Below are positions 12,244-27,200 of a stretch of DNA of 64,000 nucleotides, one piece after another. Made by a program: the position numbers and the translations under genes. The notes below the pieces were generated by a model. That model did not search any database. It was not told the DNA's origin and saw only the letters and a list, made by a program, of their open reading frames with translations. Each line of letters begins with the position of its first letter. Within the stretch, counting starts at the first letter, position 1. Source of the DNA: Mactromeris polynyma (Eukaryota; Mollusca; Bivalvia; Venerida; Mactridae); NCBI GenBank assembly GCA_032209605.1, contig JASFXZ010000003.1:36916762-36980761 (forward strand), written 5' to 3'.

Positions 12244-15200
12244 ATGTCTCTGAAAGGACAAAAATGCCCAATGGTGATCGTTTCAGGGAATTCACATCCT
12301 GAACTGGCACAAATGATTGCAGAGTAATTGTTTTATTACGCTTCTCTCACTTTGATCGTCATATCGCTGTTGCAACGGAAGCATGTTTATATTGAATATT
12401 GCATGATTGTCTCCCTTTGAAGCCATGGCTGGGCAGCAAAAGAGGACCACAAACACAGCAGAGTTAATCTGTTTCATAAGACGTATACTGATATATCGTA
12501 TTCTGATAAAACTATGATTGAAACAGTTGTTATAATGTTTATAAAGTAATTATATCATACCTGTCGAGAGAAGATTTAATGAGAAATTTGTGGTCCAGGA
12601 GTGGTTTCCCCTGTCATTAATACGAAGTCCTCTGAAAGCTCCTGGTAGTAATTAGCATGAAAACTTGAGATTTTCTGTATTGTTAAGCCATATATGGCTA
12701 CAGCATATATATGATGGAACGATAGTGATCTATTGATAGTGATCTATGAGGGTAAAGGGTCAACTCGGCCCACTTGCCATTTCGGCCCGGTCCAACTCGG
12801 CCCACTTTTGAAGTGCAATGAAAAGGCAAAGTTGTTCACAGCATAACAAAGAAGGTATTAGTAGTCGCACTTTGAGAGCAATGAAAAGGCGAAGATATAC
12901 ACACGTTCGACATACTAAAGAATCTTTAATGAGGTGGGGGGGGGGGGGTGGGTAGGACAGACATTATTATTTAACAGTTTTTATCGTAAATTGCGAATGT
13001 TGGGGCTATGGAAATGACAATTTTCTCCAAAAGGTTCAATTTAAGTTTCTAAAACTTGAACTGGGGTTAAAAGCAAACACTCCAAATTGCATATATATAG
13101 TCTATGGCAAAACTGGTTTACAACCACTTCAAATCGAAATCGAAGCTAGAATGATTTCATAAGTTAGTTATGCCAGAAATTCTAAAACTTTGTGTATCAC
13201 TTTACAATATGGTATTAAGTAAGTTCACTCACTCAAACAACGCCAACAGATTTAAATGGAGTAGAAAATGTTGAAGCAATATTTTTGAAATATGGACTGA
13301 TAAATATATGGGAAAGTCATAATTTTCTAAACCACAAATGACTCAAATGTTCTATCAAACAACACCTAATCACTCTTTTTATTAACGACTGGTTTTCTGT
13401 TCTGAATTCTTCAAGTAAGTGTAAATTTTACAGATTAATTAAGTTTAAGTTTGAAAAGATGCATTGGTGACGAATTTCACTATCTACTCAAATTAATGTG
13501 ATCACTTTCATGTTTAAAGAATAAAATGCATCCCCAAAACCTTTTATCTTCGCCCTAGCATATTACAATTGCAATTTCTCATGAACATTAAAAACATCAT
13601 AAAAAATAGGAAACTTTGTGTGCTCATTAAAGAAATTATTTGTAAATTTAAATAAATGCCAGACTTGAAACATTCGAAAATGTATTGCATTTTTTGTTTT
13701 TTTTATGTATCATTCTATGTTCATCATTGTCACGCTATATTATGTGTATGTCATTTATGTATGTGTCCGGTTTCAACTTGTGTGTGTATATATTGTTGTA
13801 TACGTCAGATTATGATTAATGTTACATGTATTTTAATTTATGTGTTGTTTAATTGTTTGTTTGTCTTTTGTTATCTGTGCTTTATCTGTATTCAATATTT
13901 ATGTATTGTTTGTTATTTATACCAATATAATGAACAAGATATTGAAGATTTTGAATACTTTGTTTCAAATCTATTAAGAATAAAATAATGATACAATGTG
14001 AAAGAAATACCCCTCGTAATTGTTTTTTGAGTAAAAACTGCGATGAAATGATGACAAACATGTTTAACTTGTAACAGAAATTTCATCTCCATTAGGCCAG
14101 AAATTACCTCTGCACATGAATGTTCAATGCATGTTTTCAACTTACAATTAGTTGGTTTAAACTTAAAGAGTAAGATCAATGTATCAAAAATAGAAATATT
14201 CAACACTTTAAAGGTTTAAAACATAACGCCACAACTATTGGGCTGAGTTGGACCAGACCGAGTTGGTAAGTGGGCCAAGTTGACCCTGAATCATCAATAA
14301 GATATTGTATTTCTCATTTCAAGCAAAATGTATGGTTAACAGTCTTTAATTGTTGTAAGATGTAAATGATTGCTGACTAGGGCTTTCATGGTGTATCACG
14401 ACATTGATGTATCAACAATCAGGCCTAGTCAATGATGGATCAATTTTGGAGTACATGTAATGATTCAATAAATGAAATTGGAAATTCATAAAAATAGGGT
14501 TTTACCAGGGGTACAAACAAAACTTAATTTTAAATTGATTCAACTTCAGTAAGACATTTAAATCCTGTTTTGTTTTCATTATGAGATTATGGTGCATGCT
14601 TAAAGGTTCATGCACATCAATTTTCAATTAAATACATGTATTTTACCATTATGTAGATGGAAAAAAATCTGTCTGAACATTTCTTGTGGTTAAATTCAGT
14701 TTGTTTTCAAGAGTGATTAATAATTATATATCGGTGTGAAATTATTACGCCTTGTGAAGTAATGAAGTTGTATATAAGACCTAGATTATTGGATGAAAAG
14801 AAAAGGAAGCTTTCATCAGGTATTACCTTTACAGAATAAATCTTCTAGAGCTGTGTATATAAATCATTCTATGAGACTGATATTGCTGTAGTTCATCTGT
14901 CATGTATCTATTATTTGATACTGTACTTATTTCAGTAAACTATCATCTCACCTGTGTGACTGTTGCTGTTACCACAAAGCAAATAGAGGTGAGTTCAATT
15001 CTCTTATATTTAATACAATATTTAAATTGCAGTGGTCTGTACATGCTTTTTGATTACAGTATCATTGAGAGTTTACATGAATGGACTCATGACCTGCTCG
15101 GCTCTGTAAAGTCAGAAGAAGCCTCACTTATGTTTATTAAGTTATTTCTTGTCACTCAATCAAAAGCACACACATTTTATTCATTCTTGTAATCAAAGAA

Positions 15201-18200
15201 CCTATTTGCATTTTCATTTATGTAATAATATTTATTCTGTTTGTATAACTGTAGACATTGTAATAACATAAAAAGCAAATAAAATATGATTAAACTAATC
15301 TATTTGCATAATTTTATAATGCTTTGTCTTTCTTGTGTTGATATATTGTAGTTTGAAATGATTTTTACTTTAACATTGTCTGCTAAATTTCAGAGACAGT
15401 TGTAGAAATAAAAGAATCAATCAGAGGAAAGGACATATACATTATCCAAACTGGCACAAAGTGAATATTACTCTTTTGTTATGTCATTCAGATTGTTAGG
15501 TTAAAATCTATAAACTTTTACTGACCATCTACTCATTGAATAAAACCAGGAAAGTACTATTATGCCATATGCTGTGTTTCATGATAAATGGATGGTACGT
15601 TTCCTTACTCTCCTTCATTTATGATAATGGTTAGAATTTTTGTATTCTCTAAACCAAAAATAAGACATTAATTGCATTTGCAGATTTACAAAATTCCTAA
15701 TCAGACCTGTAAAATATTTTGTCTGGTGTTCTTTATGGAATATGATAGAAACACTTATCTTTCAGAGATAACTATGTAAAAAATAATTTGAGGGAGGTAT
15801 TTCCATTTTCAGAGATGTTAATAACGATATGATGGAGTTGCAGATTATTGCCTATGCTTGTAAGACAAGTTCAGCACGGAATATTGTAGGAGTAATACCA
15901 TACTTACCGTATTCGAAACAAAGTAAAATGAGGAAACGTGGATCAATCGTGTGTAAACTTCTTGCAAAGATGCTCAGTAATTCTGGTATGTGAACAATAA
16001 ATCGGTTTATTTCATGAACCTTTTGTTTGAACTTCAGGGGTTCCATTTGACCCTTGAGTCAACCCTTTGACCCCTGAATTTTCCAAAAGGCCACATTTTG
16101 ACCCTTAGAATTCCCTAGTGGAACCCCTGGAACTTGTAACTGTTGTAAAAGCAAGCAATTGTTAAATTTCTAATTGAGAGTATTGCTAAGTAAAAAGTGA
16201 ATGTCATCTACCGACTGGATAAATATCAAATAATAAATTTCTTTACAACTTGGAATCATCTCATGTTATAACAAACTTTACCTTTAAGTTTATATTTCGA
16301 AGCAAAAACGAGACATTTATAACCATTAAAAAATTGTGCTGTGTGGCATACAAGTAATGAAGTGTCAAACAGTGATCAAGCAATCCGAAACGTTCTAGCT
16401 GGATTCCTAGGTATGACATGTGTGAGCGGCTGCTGGGTTGATGGACTGTACAAAGATCAGCCCATGTACATAGTTTGTGCAAAACACTGTGGTAAACTGA
16501 GTTGGCTTACTTAAACTAGTTTAATTGTCTTATAAACTGTATGTTTTCAGGTCTTACTCATATAATCACAGTTGATCTTCATCAGAAGGAAATTCAAGGT
16601 TTCTTTGACATCCCAGTTGATAATCTGAGAGCTTCTCCATTCCTTATAGAATACATTCAGGGAACCGTATGTGTATATTATATCTAATATCATCATGTAA
16701 ACATACTCTTAAACAATTTCCTAATTATGACTTAACTGTGCACTTAATTTTAGAATACTACTCTTCTTTTATTTTCAAGATAAGTCAGCATCGGTGCATA
16801 TTTGTCAGTTTCTCAAGGCAGACTAAGGCACTATTCGATTGTTTGGCGCAGTTGTAAATGCAAACAATTGTTGTGTGATTTGTGTCTTACTCTTAGACTA
16901 TTTCACCACATAAGTGTATTGCAAACTTTATATTATGGAAATACATTGTTGACATGATATTTGGATGGTAAGCAGCCAACTTATATTACATCTCACATTA
17001 ATGACAAACATAAGTATAACTGCAAACAATATTGTTAAATATTTTAAAGTTTGATGAAGTATTTAAATTAAGAGATAAATGTTTTTCTGTTTCAGATACC
17101 AGATTTTCGCAATGCTGTGATAGTAGCCAGAAATGCCAATTCTGTAAAGCGTGTGACCTCATTTGCTGAACGTCTTCGACTCAGTATAGCTGTGATACAT
17201 GGGGAAGAAAAAGATGAGGATGAGCCATATGATGGTAGAACGTCTCCGCCTCCAAGTATGCAAGAAGCTGACTTTGGAATTAATCCGATTCCAGGTATAT
17301 TAATACAAATGGACAAAAAAATTAGCATATCATGTATAAATAAGTAGTTTAGGGATGCCCTGTCTCTTTCTTGCGTTCTACATTTCATTAAGTAACAGTA
17401 AGATCACTTGTTATTAACTATTTTATGGCCAGAATTGTGTAGATTTTTTTTTCAAAAACCACAGGTACAGTGACATTGTATTGACCGTATTACACAAAGA
17501 TTTTTCAACCAAAAGCTTTTTTGAGGTGGTAAATTTTTTAACAGAATCAAGAAAACATGACAATAACACTGGTTGAGAACTGTCATACATGACTGATTGT
17601 TTGTATCAAAGAACTGTTTGGCACATGACTACTTTATCTGCTTCTTCATCAAAATTGAATGACAGTTACCACAGTTTTGCTCCAAACCCTCTATATCCTG
17701 AAATCATTAAATTATTGTAACTGTGCAGGCATGTTGAATATGTCAGTAAGTCAAGTACGAATTAGTCTTCAGGCATCTTTTGTAAGCATTTTTGTTTTGA
17801 GATAAAATGTTTGTGTAGATATAGTGCATTTATTGTATGCTTTAACTGCAAAATATACATTATTTCCATGGACAAAAATATTTGTCAGCATCATGTGTTT
17901 GCTTCAGTGTAAAAGGATTTTTGATAATGTTTGTAATAGTGCCTTCTTATATCAGTCAATCCTTATTCTTTATCATAGAATAATAGAAAAATGAATCATG
18001 ATGGTGGAATATATTTCTTGAAAGTTACTTTTGAAATAATTTGATTATGGAATTTAAGATCCAAGTATACATGAAATGTCCTGAAGAACTGAATGAAACT
18101 ATGAAGCCATATTTTTGTTGCAATTATGCTTTATAAAGGGTTTGATTTTATGTGGCATATTTTTTTATTGATGGAAGCTGCAGAAAGACGTTAATGTAAG

Positions 18201-21200
18201 CGATAGTTTAGGACTGAAAATCATATTTGTAACAGATACATTATCTTTATAATCATGTTTACAATGAAATGAACTCCATGTTGATGACATGATATTATTG
18301 GCCTTGTCTTTCTTATGCAAGAAGATGTTATGTTGCATTGTAGTGTTAAGGAAAGTGCATGAGTTAAGCTCAGGCAAGTAGGATCAGTTACAGTGGCTTT
18401 ATTCCATACACCAGTCTGTCCCTTTGCTTTTAACCTTCAGTAGAACTATCTTGATATATCTTACATTCCATTATATTTTAATACACTCAAACTTACAAGT
18501 TCACTGAGCTTTGCCTTCATAAAGTTGGCTTCTGTAGTTAACCAAACTTTACCCATAGTGTTTTTTCTTTAATTGGTCTCTAATTGTGCACATTCATTAT
18601 AACTCAGTAGTGAAATATACTATTGTGTGAATTATATGCTAACATTCTTTGAAAAATATTGTTATGAACGCATTTGAACCATTTTCATCATTTCATTATG
18701 TTGTCTTTTCCAACATAGCTTTAAAGCTACAAGGCTTGTTTGGAAATTATTGAGACAATATAAATTTTAAGGGCAATGAAAGAGATGCTAACTTCATACA
18801 TCATCGTGGAATATCTGCACTTATTGCTCTCGAAAAGCTGAATATCAATGTGTTAGTATCACTAAATAGCTGTCAGGGTCTGTCAGAAGTGGATCAATCT
18901 GTCAGACCCGGAGCACTTGGGAGTCAAGAGTGCGATTTCATGTGAATATCAGACCATTAGATGAATTAATCCATGCAGTCAAATGTTCCTGAAGTAATCA
19001 TGCATTAGTTTGGATCTGCTAGAACAGCTCTATTGGTTTCCTCTGAAAGGCCAGCATCTGACCAAGTCTTATCACAAAATTACTGACCCATTATTTTAAA
19101 AAAAGAATGAATAATTTTAGAGTTGATGGAAGTAGACAGATCTTCAGAAATTCATCTATGCCAGGGATAGCCCAGGGCCTAAGACATATCACTAACATCC
19201 AATGTCTTTTTTAACATTTTTTCATTTCTTTTGGTGTCAAACACTACTCGACACGTCTGCTGCTCAATTTATTTTCATCAACTTCCATCAATTTCAAGGC
19301 ACTTGTTCATTTTATATTGAACTACATCATACTTTCACAGACTGATGCCAGACTCATAACGTCTAGATATCATTTATGATCATGATGTTTTCCAGTTACA
19401 TCTATTTTTGCATAAGCACTATACATTGATGTTATATTTTTAACTACCATTTTTACGGTGTGCTGTGGGTACCTCTACCTATGACAATTTCAACAAATGT
19501 ATGCGTACAATTACTTCACAATCCTCATTATTTGATTGTTCGTTTGACTTATTAGGGGTTTCTGCTTGCTTGTACCAGATTTGAACGAACCCTGTTGCAA
19601 AATTTGTGAAAAAAGTGACCCTGTCTCAATATGATCCAAACAACCCTTGTTTCGACATTTAAAAGATAATTGAATATTTATTAATCTTTCAATTTCACTT
19701 TATAACATTCCTGTCTAAACTTTAATTGTTTACAAGTGTTTCCCATTGCTTCTTTAATTACTGTTATATTGCAAACTGATAGTAATCACATATCTTGGTT
19801 AGGAGGAAAATAGCTGTGCCATATTTCTATGTATGTAGTATGTGTATATCCATTGAGAACAATGTGCAGGAGTGTAAATGCCTCTAGTCTTGTACACGGG
19901 AGTTACGATTTCTCTGCATTTATCATTTCTAGAGTTCTCTCCCTTCCACAGTATAATATGGTACATACACGATAGAAGGGATAAAGGGAGAGAACTCTAG
20001 ATGGGATAAAGGCGAAGAACAAGTGACAATCTCCTGTGGTCTTGTACACAACTTGTGAATGCTGGTATTTTCTAGAGATTTGTTGTAATTTCCATATCAT
20101 GGCATGTTTGGTTAAATTGCTACATACTGTTTCAGATGCAGGTCAGGGTAATTGCACGCCGTTGCATTCCCCGTATACTGCCGCCAACATCTACATGCCA
20201 TGTAAAAGCCCTGTTTGATGTGATAGCATGCTTGACTAGCAGATATCTTAACCTGTGATTGAAAACTGATATATTGTAACGAATTTGCTAAAACATACTG
20301 TGTTTTCTTAGTTGATTGGACTCTGTAGATTTTATGCAGTCATGTATTAGGAATAGTGATTGAGTGGTATATTTTCACAATTTAAGTCTAATTACTTGCA
20401 AAAATAGTACTTTAAAAGCATTTACTCAGTATTTCATTAATTATGACGTTTTCTTTCTGAACAAAAGTTTGTGAAAGAAAAACGACAAACAAACCTTGTT
20501 TATGCCAAATTATCTAAGTCTCTCTTTTCATATTAGTGTGGGCATATTCAAAGCTTCTCGGTGGTTTTAGCAGCTCAATAATAATATGATATTAGGGCAC
20601 TTCAGTTGGGATTTTTTTTCTAATGCTTTGTTTGGTGACATTTATTTTGTAAATGTTCTTAATGTGTTCTTTCTTTGTATTAATATTTTATGGGAGTAAT
20701 CTTGTGTTAATTGAGTGTATTTTATACTTTTATCACTTAATTTTGTTTATTATGTACCTAAATATTTACTACAATAATATCTGGCTGTGGTTTATAGTAT
20801 TCATTTTTATGCCACGCCCAGGGTGACTTGTAGTACTGTCATTTTATTATGCTAATTAGTTTGTGTGCCTATTCAAAACTGTTTTACGATTGAAGGGATT
20901 CTTATAAAATTTGATACATATGTTAAACATAATGAAACATGTGTCACACACAATGTCTATACAGCCTAGATTATGGTTTGAAACTAAGGTATCTTAATAA
21001 GTTTGCATTTGGCCCCTTCCAAGTGGCATCTGTTGTTATGTTACTTCAGGTCTAGAAACATATAAATATCCATGTAGTTGTAGAAGCATCATTTTCTCTC
21101 TCTATGCATACTTCTATGTTTCTTATGTTCTATAATTTTATTTTTGTGATTTATTTTCAAAATTTCATTGACTTTCATTCATTTTGTAAAATAGTTACAT

Positions 21201-24200
21201 ACATTTAGCATAAAAACTTTTTTTTGCTAGTTATTGGTATAAAGGAACTTGTTTATACTATAAACAAGTAGCTAGTATTATGATTGGTATATTTTGATCT
21301 CTACAGATCGGAGAGTACAACGAGCTAGAGGTAAATAACAAAAGTACATAACTCAAGATTCCACCAGGAACAATATTCTGTTCAAAATACTAGCTTGGTC
21401 AATGGATTGCGTTACAAAGAGTCAGACTAGCTTCATAAACAACTGTGTAGATTACAATGATATTACATAATTAGAAGATAAATGTTCGAGAATTGTACAT
21501 TAATCATGTATAATTTACCCTCAGATAAACATGTAGATGAAGTAACAGAGTTTAACCAGTAACAATGACTACACTACATGATCATTTAATGCAAGTACAT
21601 GTATTATCATAATGAAGTTCAGTTATACTGATGGTCAAATATGATATATTTATAAATATACGTATACAACAAAGGTTTAAGTACTGAATTAAGATATTGA
21701 AGATATTCACTATATATATACATTGAAGGTTGATTCATTGACAGAGAAATTCCTAGCACTAAATACATGTATGTAGTTTTGATAATTCAAAACAAACAAA
21801 TCTGTTGACCAATGTTATCAAATGGTTATATTACCAGGTTCACTTACTCTTGAAATCAGGCTTGTGAAAACTTCACAATGAATGAACTTTACACTTAAAA
21901 AAACGATGACTTCGTTTGTGCTGTATGACTACATGTAGTTCTGTTACCGTAGTAGTGAAAATAATTTTTTGTTGTTGCTATGCTAACAGTATGTACTGTT
22001 CGAAATGGAAAACAATCTTGTTTGCATTCTCAATAAACAAGGTAATATTATTTCAACTTACATGTCGATTTTAGGGCTAAGTGAACCTACTTATATGCGA
22101 ATCAATATGTGATTATCTTGACACAAGGTAATGAGGTCATCCTCTTTCCTTTATTATCGGTTGTTTACTTCAATACTTCCATTATCACCCACTGCTTCAT
22201 AACTATTGATATTGGTTTTGTAAGAGAAGTGACTAACTATGCACTCCAGTGACAATCCATAGATATCTTGCATCTGTTAAAAAAACCAGTGAGTCTAAAC
22301 ATTTTCCTGTGTTCATATAGCTCTTGATATTACATGTAGTAAACATAAGAATGTATTAACAGTTAAAGTGCTAAGCACATGGACTTTTTTCTCTTGCACC
22401 TCGAAAAGCTCAATATCATGGACCAAAATAGTTTTAACAAGAATGGAAAATACTATCTGAAAATGTCCTTATCCTTACAGAATACCACCACATAAATAAA
22501 CGAGTCTGTGTATACAATGATACAAAGTCTGTGTCATTTATTAGAGTTTATGGACTACATTAAATCTGTTGTTAAGTTGTAGCAAGATTGCTACAATAAC
22601 TTTTTTAAAGTCATTATTTTAGTCACTAATTCATGTATCATCAAAATCTTCAATATTTGAAATTAATCTAAATACTACATATCACTGTATTAATATAATA
22701 TGCCTCAACTAATTGATATTTTTGCACAGGCCAATAAATGAATTTCACAGCATATGGGGATTTTGTTCAATCCAGTAATTTCATTTGCTAAGTCAGTCAG
22801 TTTTGACCTGGTCTTGATTCAAAACTTACTGAGTTATCGAGCAGCATGTGAATATGATAATAGTGGAATCAACACACTGTTAAGGAGCGTCACTTTTTTC
22901 AGCACATACATGTATTTGACTGTTAATGATATTTATTCTGACAAATACTGTGGTTTTACCAGAGGTAGTCACTTTGATAAACACTACATGTACTTGTTTT
23001 TTTATACCTTGCAGTGAAACGGGTTAGCATCAATAAATTGTTGCACTATATTAATGGAACCAAAACTATTATTTATCACACAGAGTCATTGCAAGCCCTG
23101 TCAACCCTTAATTGGCCTCTGTTAGGTGCTACAGATAGGTCTAAACAATTTCAGTGGCATTGATGTAGTTTAAGCATATTTTTGGTTCATCTGTTAATGT
23201 TTCTTCTAATACAATGATGCTTTAAACATGCCATATCAAGATAACAACCTAATATTTAGTTAGAAAATTAAACACATCTCTATATAATGTATGTATATAA
23301 TGTATATATACATAATGTCTTAGATGAATACATCTATGTTATACTCTTAAAGTAAGGTACCGATAATTTATTTATGTAAGTAGGTTATTATAAACATATG
23401 TGTTATTGTGTTATTTCGCCATACAGTAGATGCCTTTTATAAGTTTATCAATCAAGGAGTGAAAACAAAAGTTAACCTCCTGATTTATTTCAATGCAGAT
23501 AGACTACTTTTGCACCTTGTAATTTACATTTTATATCATTATTTAATTGAGTGTGATGTAGTACTACATGTAATGTTGTCTGTGTGTATAATACTTATAT
23601 ATCATGTACCGGTATCCAAGATTTGAGATTCATTCCCTACTGATCGTCCATTCTGTGTAATGACCAAACACCGATGCATTTTATTATGCACATTAGATAT
23701 ACATGTATATATGTTGTATTATTCATACATACACTTGTTATATTTAGTGTATACTCAAGAATGACTTGGTTGTCAATGTTATATTGCGATAAAAACTGAA
23801 AAGTATTGAAAGGTCCATACTGCTGTATTTTGTGGTTTGCAAGTTTAGTATATCTGTTCTTGTTTTAGTTGAATTTACAAAGCTTTCTACATGTAGCTAG
23901 AGATTTAAGATTTCATACTTAAAAGGGGTGTTTCTCTCAGCAAAACATTGTTAAATGATAAGTTAAATGAATTTTTATGGATCACACCTTTGATTGCAAA
24001 TGTACTGACTCATTTTTAATTGTCTTTATCCATTTTTAATGATATTCAAATTACTGTACATATATCGAGTTAACCTGACTAACTGTCTCAGGTTGAAGTC
24101 AGCCCTTACCTAATTTTCTGTATTAATGCCCCATATTAATTATTCAGAGAGAGAGTGAATGATTAATTTCGTTGGAAAAAACAACAATAACTGAATTAAC

Positions 24201-27200
24201 ATCTCCATCAACATTATAACGTATCCACCTCACCTGAGAACAAAGTGCTCATGGTGAACTTTAGGGATTGTTGTATGTCCGTCATACATAATTGGTTTAT
24301 TTAAACTCTGACAGTTACATTTCTGAATCAATCTTGATAAATCATAGGCACAATGGATATGACTGCCAGATCTTGACCAATTTCGATTGTGTGCCAAATC
24401 AGACCATTAAGTACAGAATGATGGCCCTTGATATATCAAAAGTCTTATTGAACCATATATGAGCTCTGCTGTATGATTTCCAACCACTTCTTTAAGTGAC
24501 ATAATTTCCAGAAAACGTCGCATGTAACGTCACCATGTACTGAAAGTATGCAATATTTGCCCCATATATGGCAATATGAAAACGAAGTGAATATAATTAT
24601 GGAGTAAATATTGTTTTGTGCTTGCAAATTGTTACATCACATGTTGCGTTTTCTTGAACTGACGTCACTTACAGTAGAGGTTGTAAATCCCATCTAGCAC
24701 CTTCATTTCTTCATTAGTCCTGACATTATTTTGACAGAATATGTTTGACTTAAAAATCCCCATCAAGTTTATGTATGGGACTTGTATGTCAGGAGTTCAT
24801 TCACCCCTTGTCCAACTTACACAAGATGACTCAGGCAAGCGATATGGAGTTATCTTGGCCCTCTTTTTCTGTTTAAAATCAGATTTTTACATGAACTAAT
24901 TTGATACCTACAGTTTTGAAATGAAATGTTAAATGCAACAGTTACTGAGGCAACTATTTATAGTCTTATTTGCATGATAGAATTTTTTACATATCTATGT
25001 ACTTTTCTTTACCTGCATTTATATTAAGCTTACACTTTCTTTACAATCCTTGATATCTGTAGTCATACTTTTTTAAGACTTCTTCATTTTTTCTTACAAT
25101 AAACATGTTTTGGCTATTGCTAAGGTTTGTTATGATAATCAAAGCCTTTCTTCTATCTTCAGCCATGCATGCGAAGGAGAAGCCACCCTTGAATGTCGTC
25201 GGCGATGTTGGGGGAAGGATTGCTATAATTGTGGTATGATGATTATATATGAATGATATGTATAGATTACTTTGTTTATTTGATATAGTGTTATACATTT
25301 GGCAGACTTGTATGATTGTACATATTGTTTTATAAGCCTGTTGCTAGAGACAAGCCATATTATGGAATCACCTGCGGCAGGCTGTGGCCATGTCCATGTC
25401 TGCTGTCTAACTCAGACAGTTTTTGTTGGATCTTCACCAAACGTTGTCAAAATGGTTATGGGCATAATATCACATTCAATTTAATAACCAACTACATTGC
25501 CCAGGGACTCGAGAGTAATGGCCCTGGAATTTTGCTAAATTCATAAAATTACCTTTGTCTGCTCTGTAACTCAAATAATATTTATTGGATCTTCTCCAAA
25601 CTTAGTCATAATGTTCATTGGCATATTATCTAATTCCAGCTCAATAACCAGCTAAATCCCCCTAGGCATTCTGGAGTGATGGTCATTGAATTATCCAAAA
25701 TAGTTGTTTACCTGAAAATTTTGATGGGCATATTTGTTACAGTTTAGAACTCTTGTTAGATCATGTATAAGGCTCTTAATAATTCATAGACGTATATGTG
25801 TACTTCAGTGATTGCATTTTGATTTGTAGTGCCTGATACTACTTGGTCAAGGGGTAAAGCTTTGTCTGAAATCTAGTCTTGAGCTAGATTCAATTGCGAA
25901 TTTCACTATAACTGAATTAAGCTTGAATACTGGTGTGAAACTCGAGATTTTCGACATGTGATTATCAAATAGTGATTACTGTCACATTATAACTTGTTGC
26001 ACAGTTGATGTAAATACCTGAATAATTGTACATGTACGTCATTGTTTGTGTTGCAGTATTCTTTTACAATTCAACAAACCCTGAGCGAGACATATGTTCT
26101 TTCATGACAATTTTACTGAAGATAATGCTTCCAAAGTCATTTGTCCTCTGAACTCTGATATATGTGGAGACATTGTCAGGTGCAGGAACAGCTTAGTACT
26201 GGTAAGTAACCCAGGAGCACTGGTTACTTGGTAACCCAGGAGTACTGGTTAGTTCTGTTTGGTAACCCAGGATCACTGGTTACTTGGTAACCCAGGAGTA
26301 CTGGTTAATACTGGTTGGTAACCCAGGAGCACTGGTTACTTGGTAACCCAGGAGTACTGGTTAGTACTGGTTGTTAACCCAGGAGCACTGGTTACTTAGT
26401 AACCCAGGAGTACTGGTTAGTTCTGGTTGGTAACCCAGGAGCACTGGTTAATACTGGTCAGTAACCCAGGAGCACTGGTTAGTACTGGTTGTTAACCCAG
26501 GAGTACTGGTTGGTAACCCAGGAGCACTGGTTAGTACTGGTTGGTAACCCAGGAGCACTGGTTAGTACTGGTTGGTAACCCAGGAGCACTGGTTAGTACT
26601 GGTCGGTAACCCAGGAGCACTGGTTAGTACTGGTTTGTAACCCATGAGCACTGGTTAGTACTGGTTGGTAACCCATGAGCACTGGTTAGTACTGGTTGGT
26701 AACCCAGGAGCACTGGTTAGTACTGGTTGGTAACCCAGGAGCATTGGTTACGTCAACTGACTGCTGTATATAACATAAATACTGCTGAGAACGGCGTAAA
26801 GCCCGAAACAAACAAACTTTTACAATTCAAATATTTCCTTACAGGATGATATGATTGATGATGTGATGCCTTTTGTTAAAATTTCTGAGGTGTTGAAGGA
26901 GCGTGGAGCATATAAGATTTATGCTATGGCAACACATGGGCTGTTGTCAGCTGATGCACCGAGGTTGATTGAGGACTCTTGTATTGATGAAGTAAGAAAA
27001 ATAAGACCAATAGTTTTTCATTGTTTTTTTTAAGTCTTATTGAATTTATTGTTTTTTGGTCTGAAACAACTACATTGGATCTGTAAAGTAAAATAACACT
27101 GATACTTTCTGGTAAATGCGCAAACACTGGTGAGTAGGAATCTACTTGCCATTAATTAGTAATATGCTTGATATGTATGAATACTTCCTATTGAGCTTAA

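Larger units (their letters stand above)
17400..25150 (+). other. Large PRPSAP intron (17295-25162), mostly featureless
   Basis: A 7.9-kb AT-rich intron. Apart from the candidate microexon at 21307 and the inverted repeat at 19928-20001, no gene, RNA or classified transposon was recognised; the short open frames are random. Confidence 0.55.
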
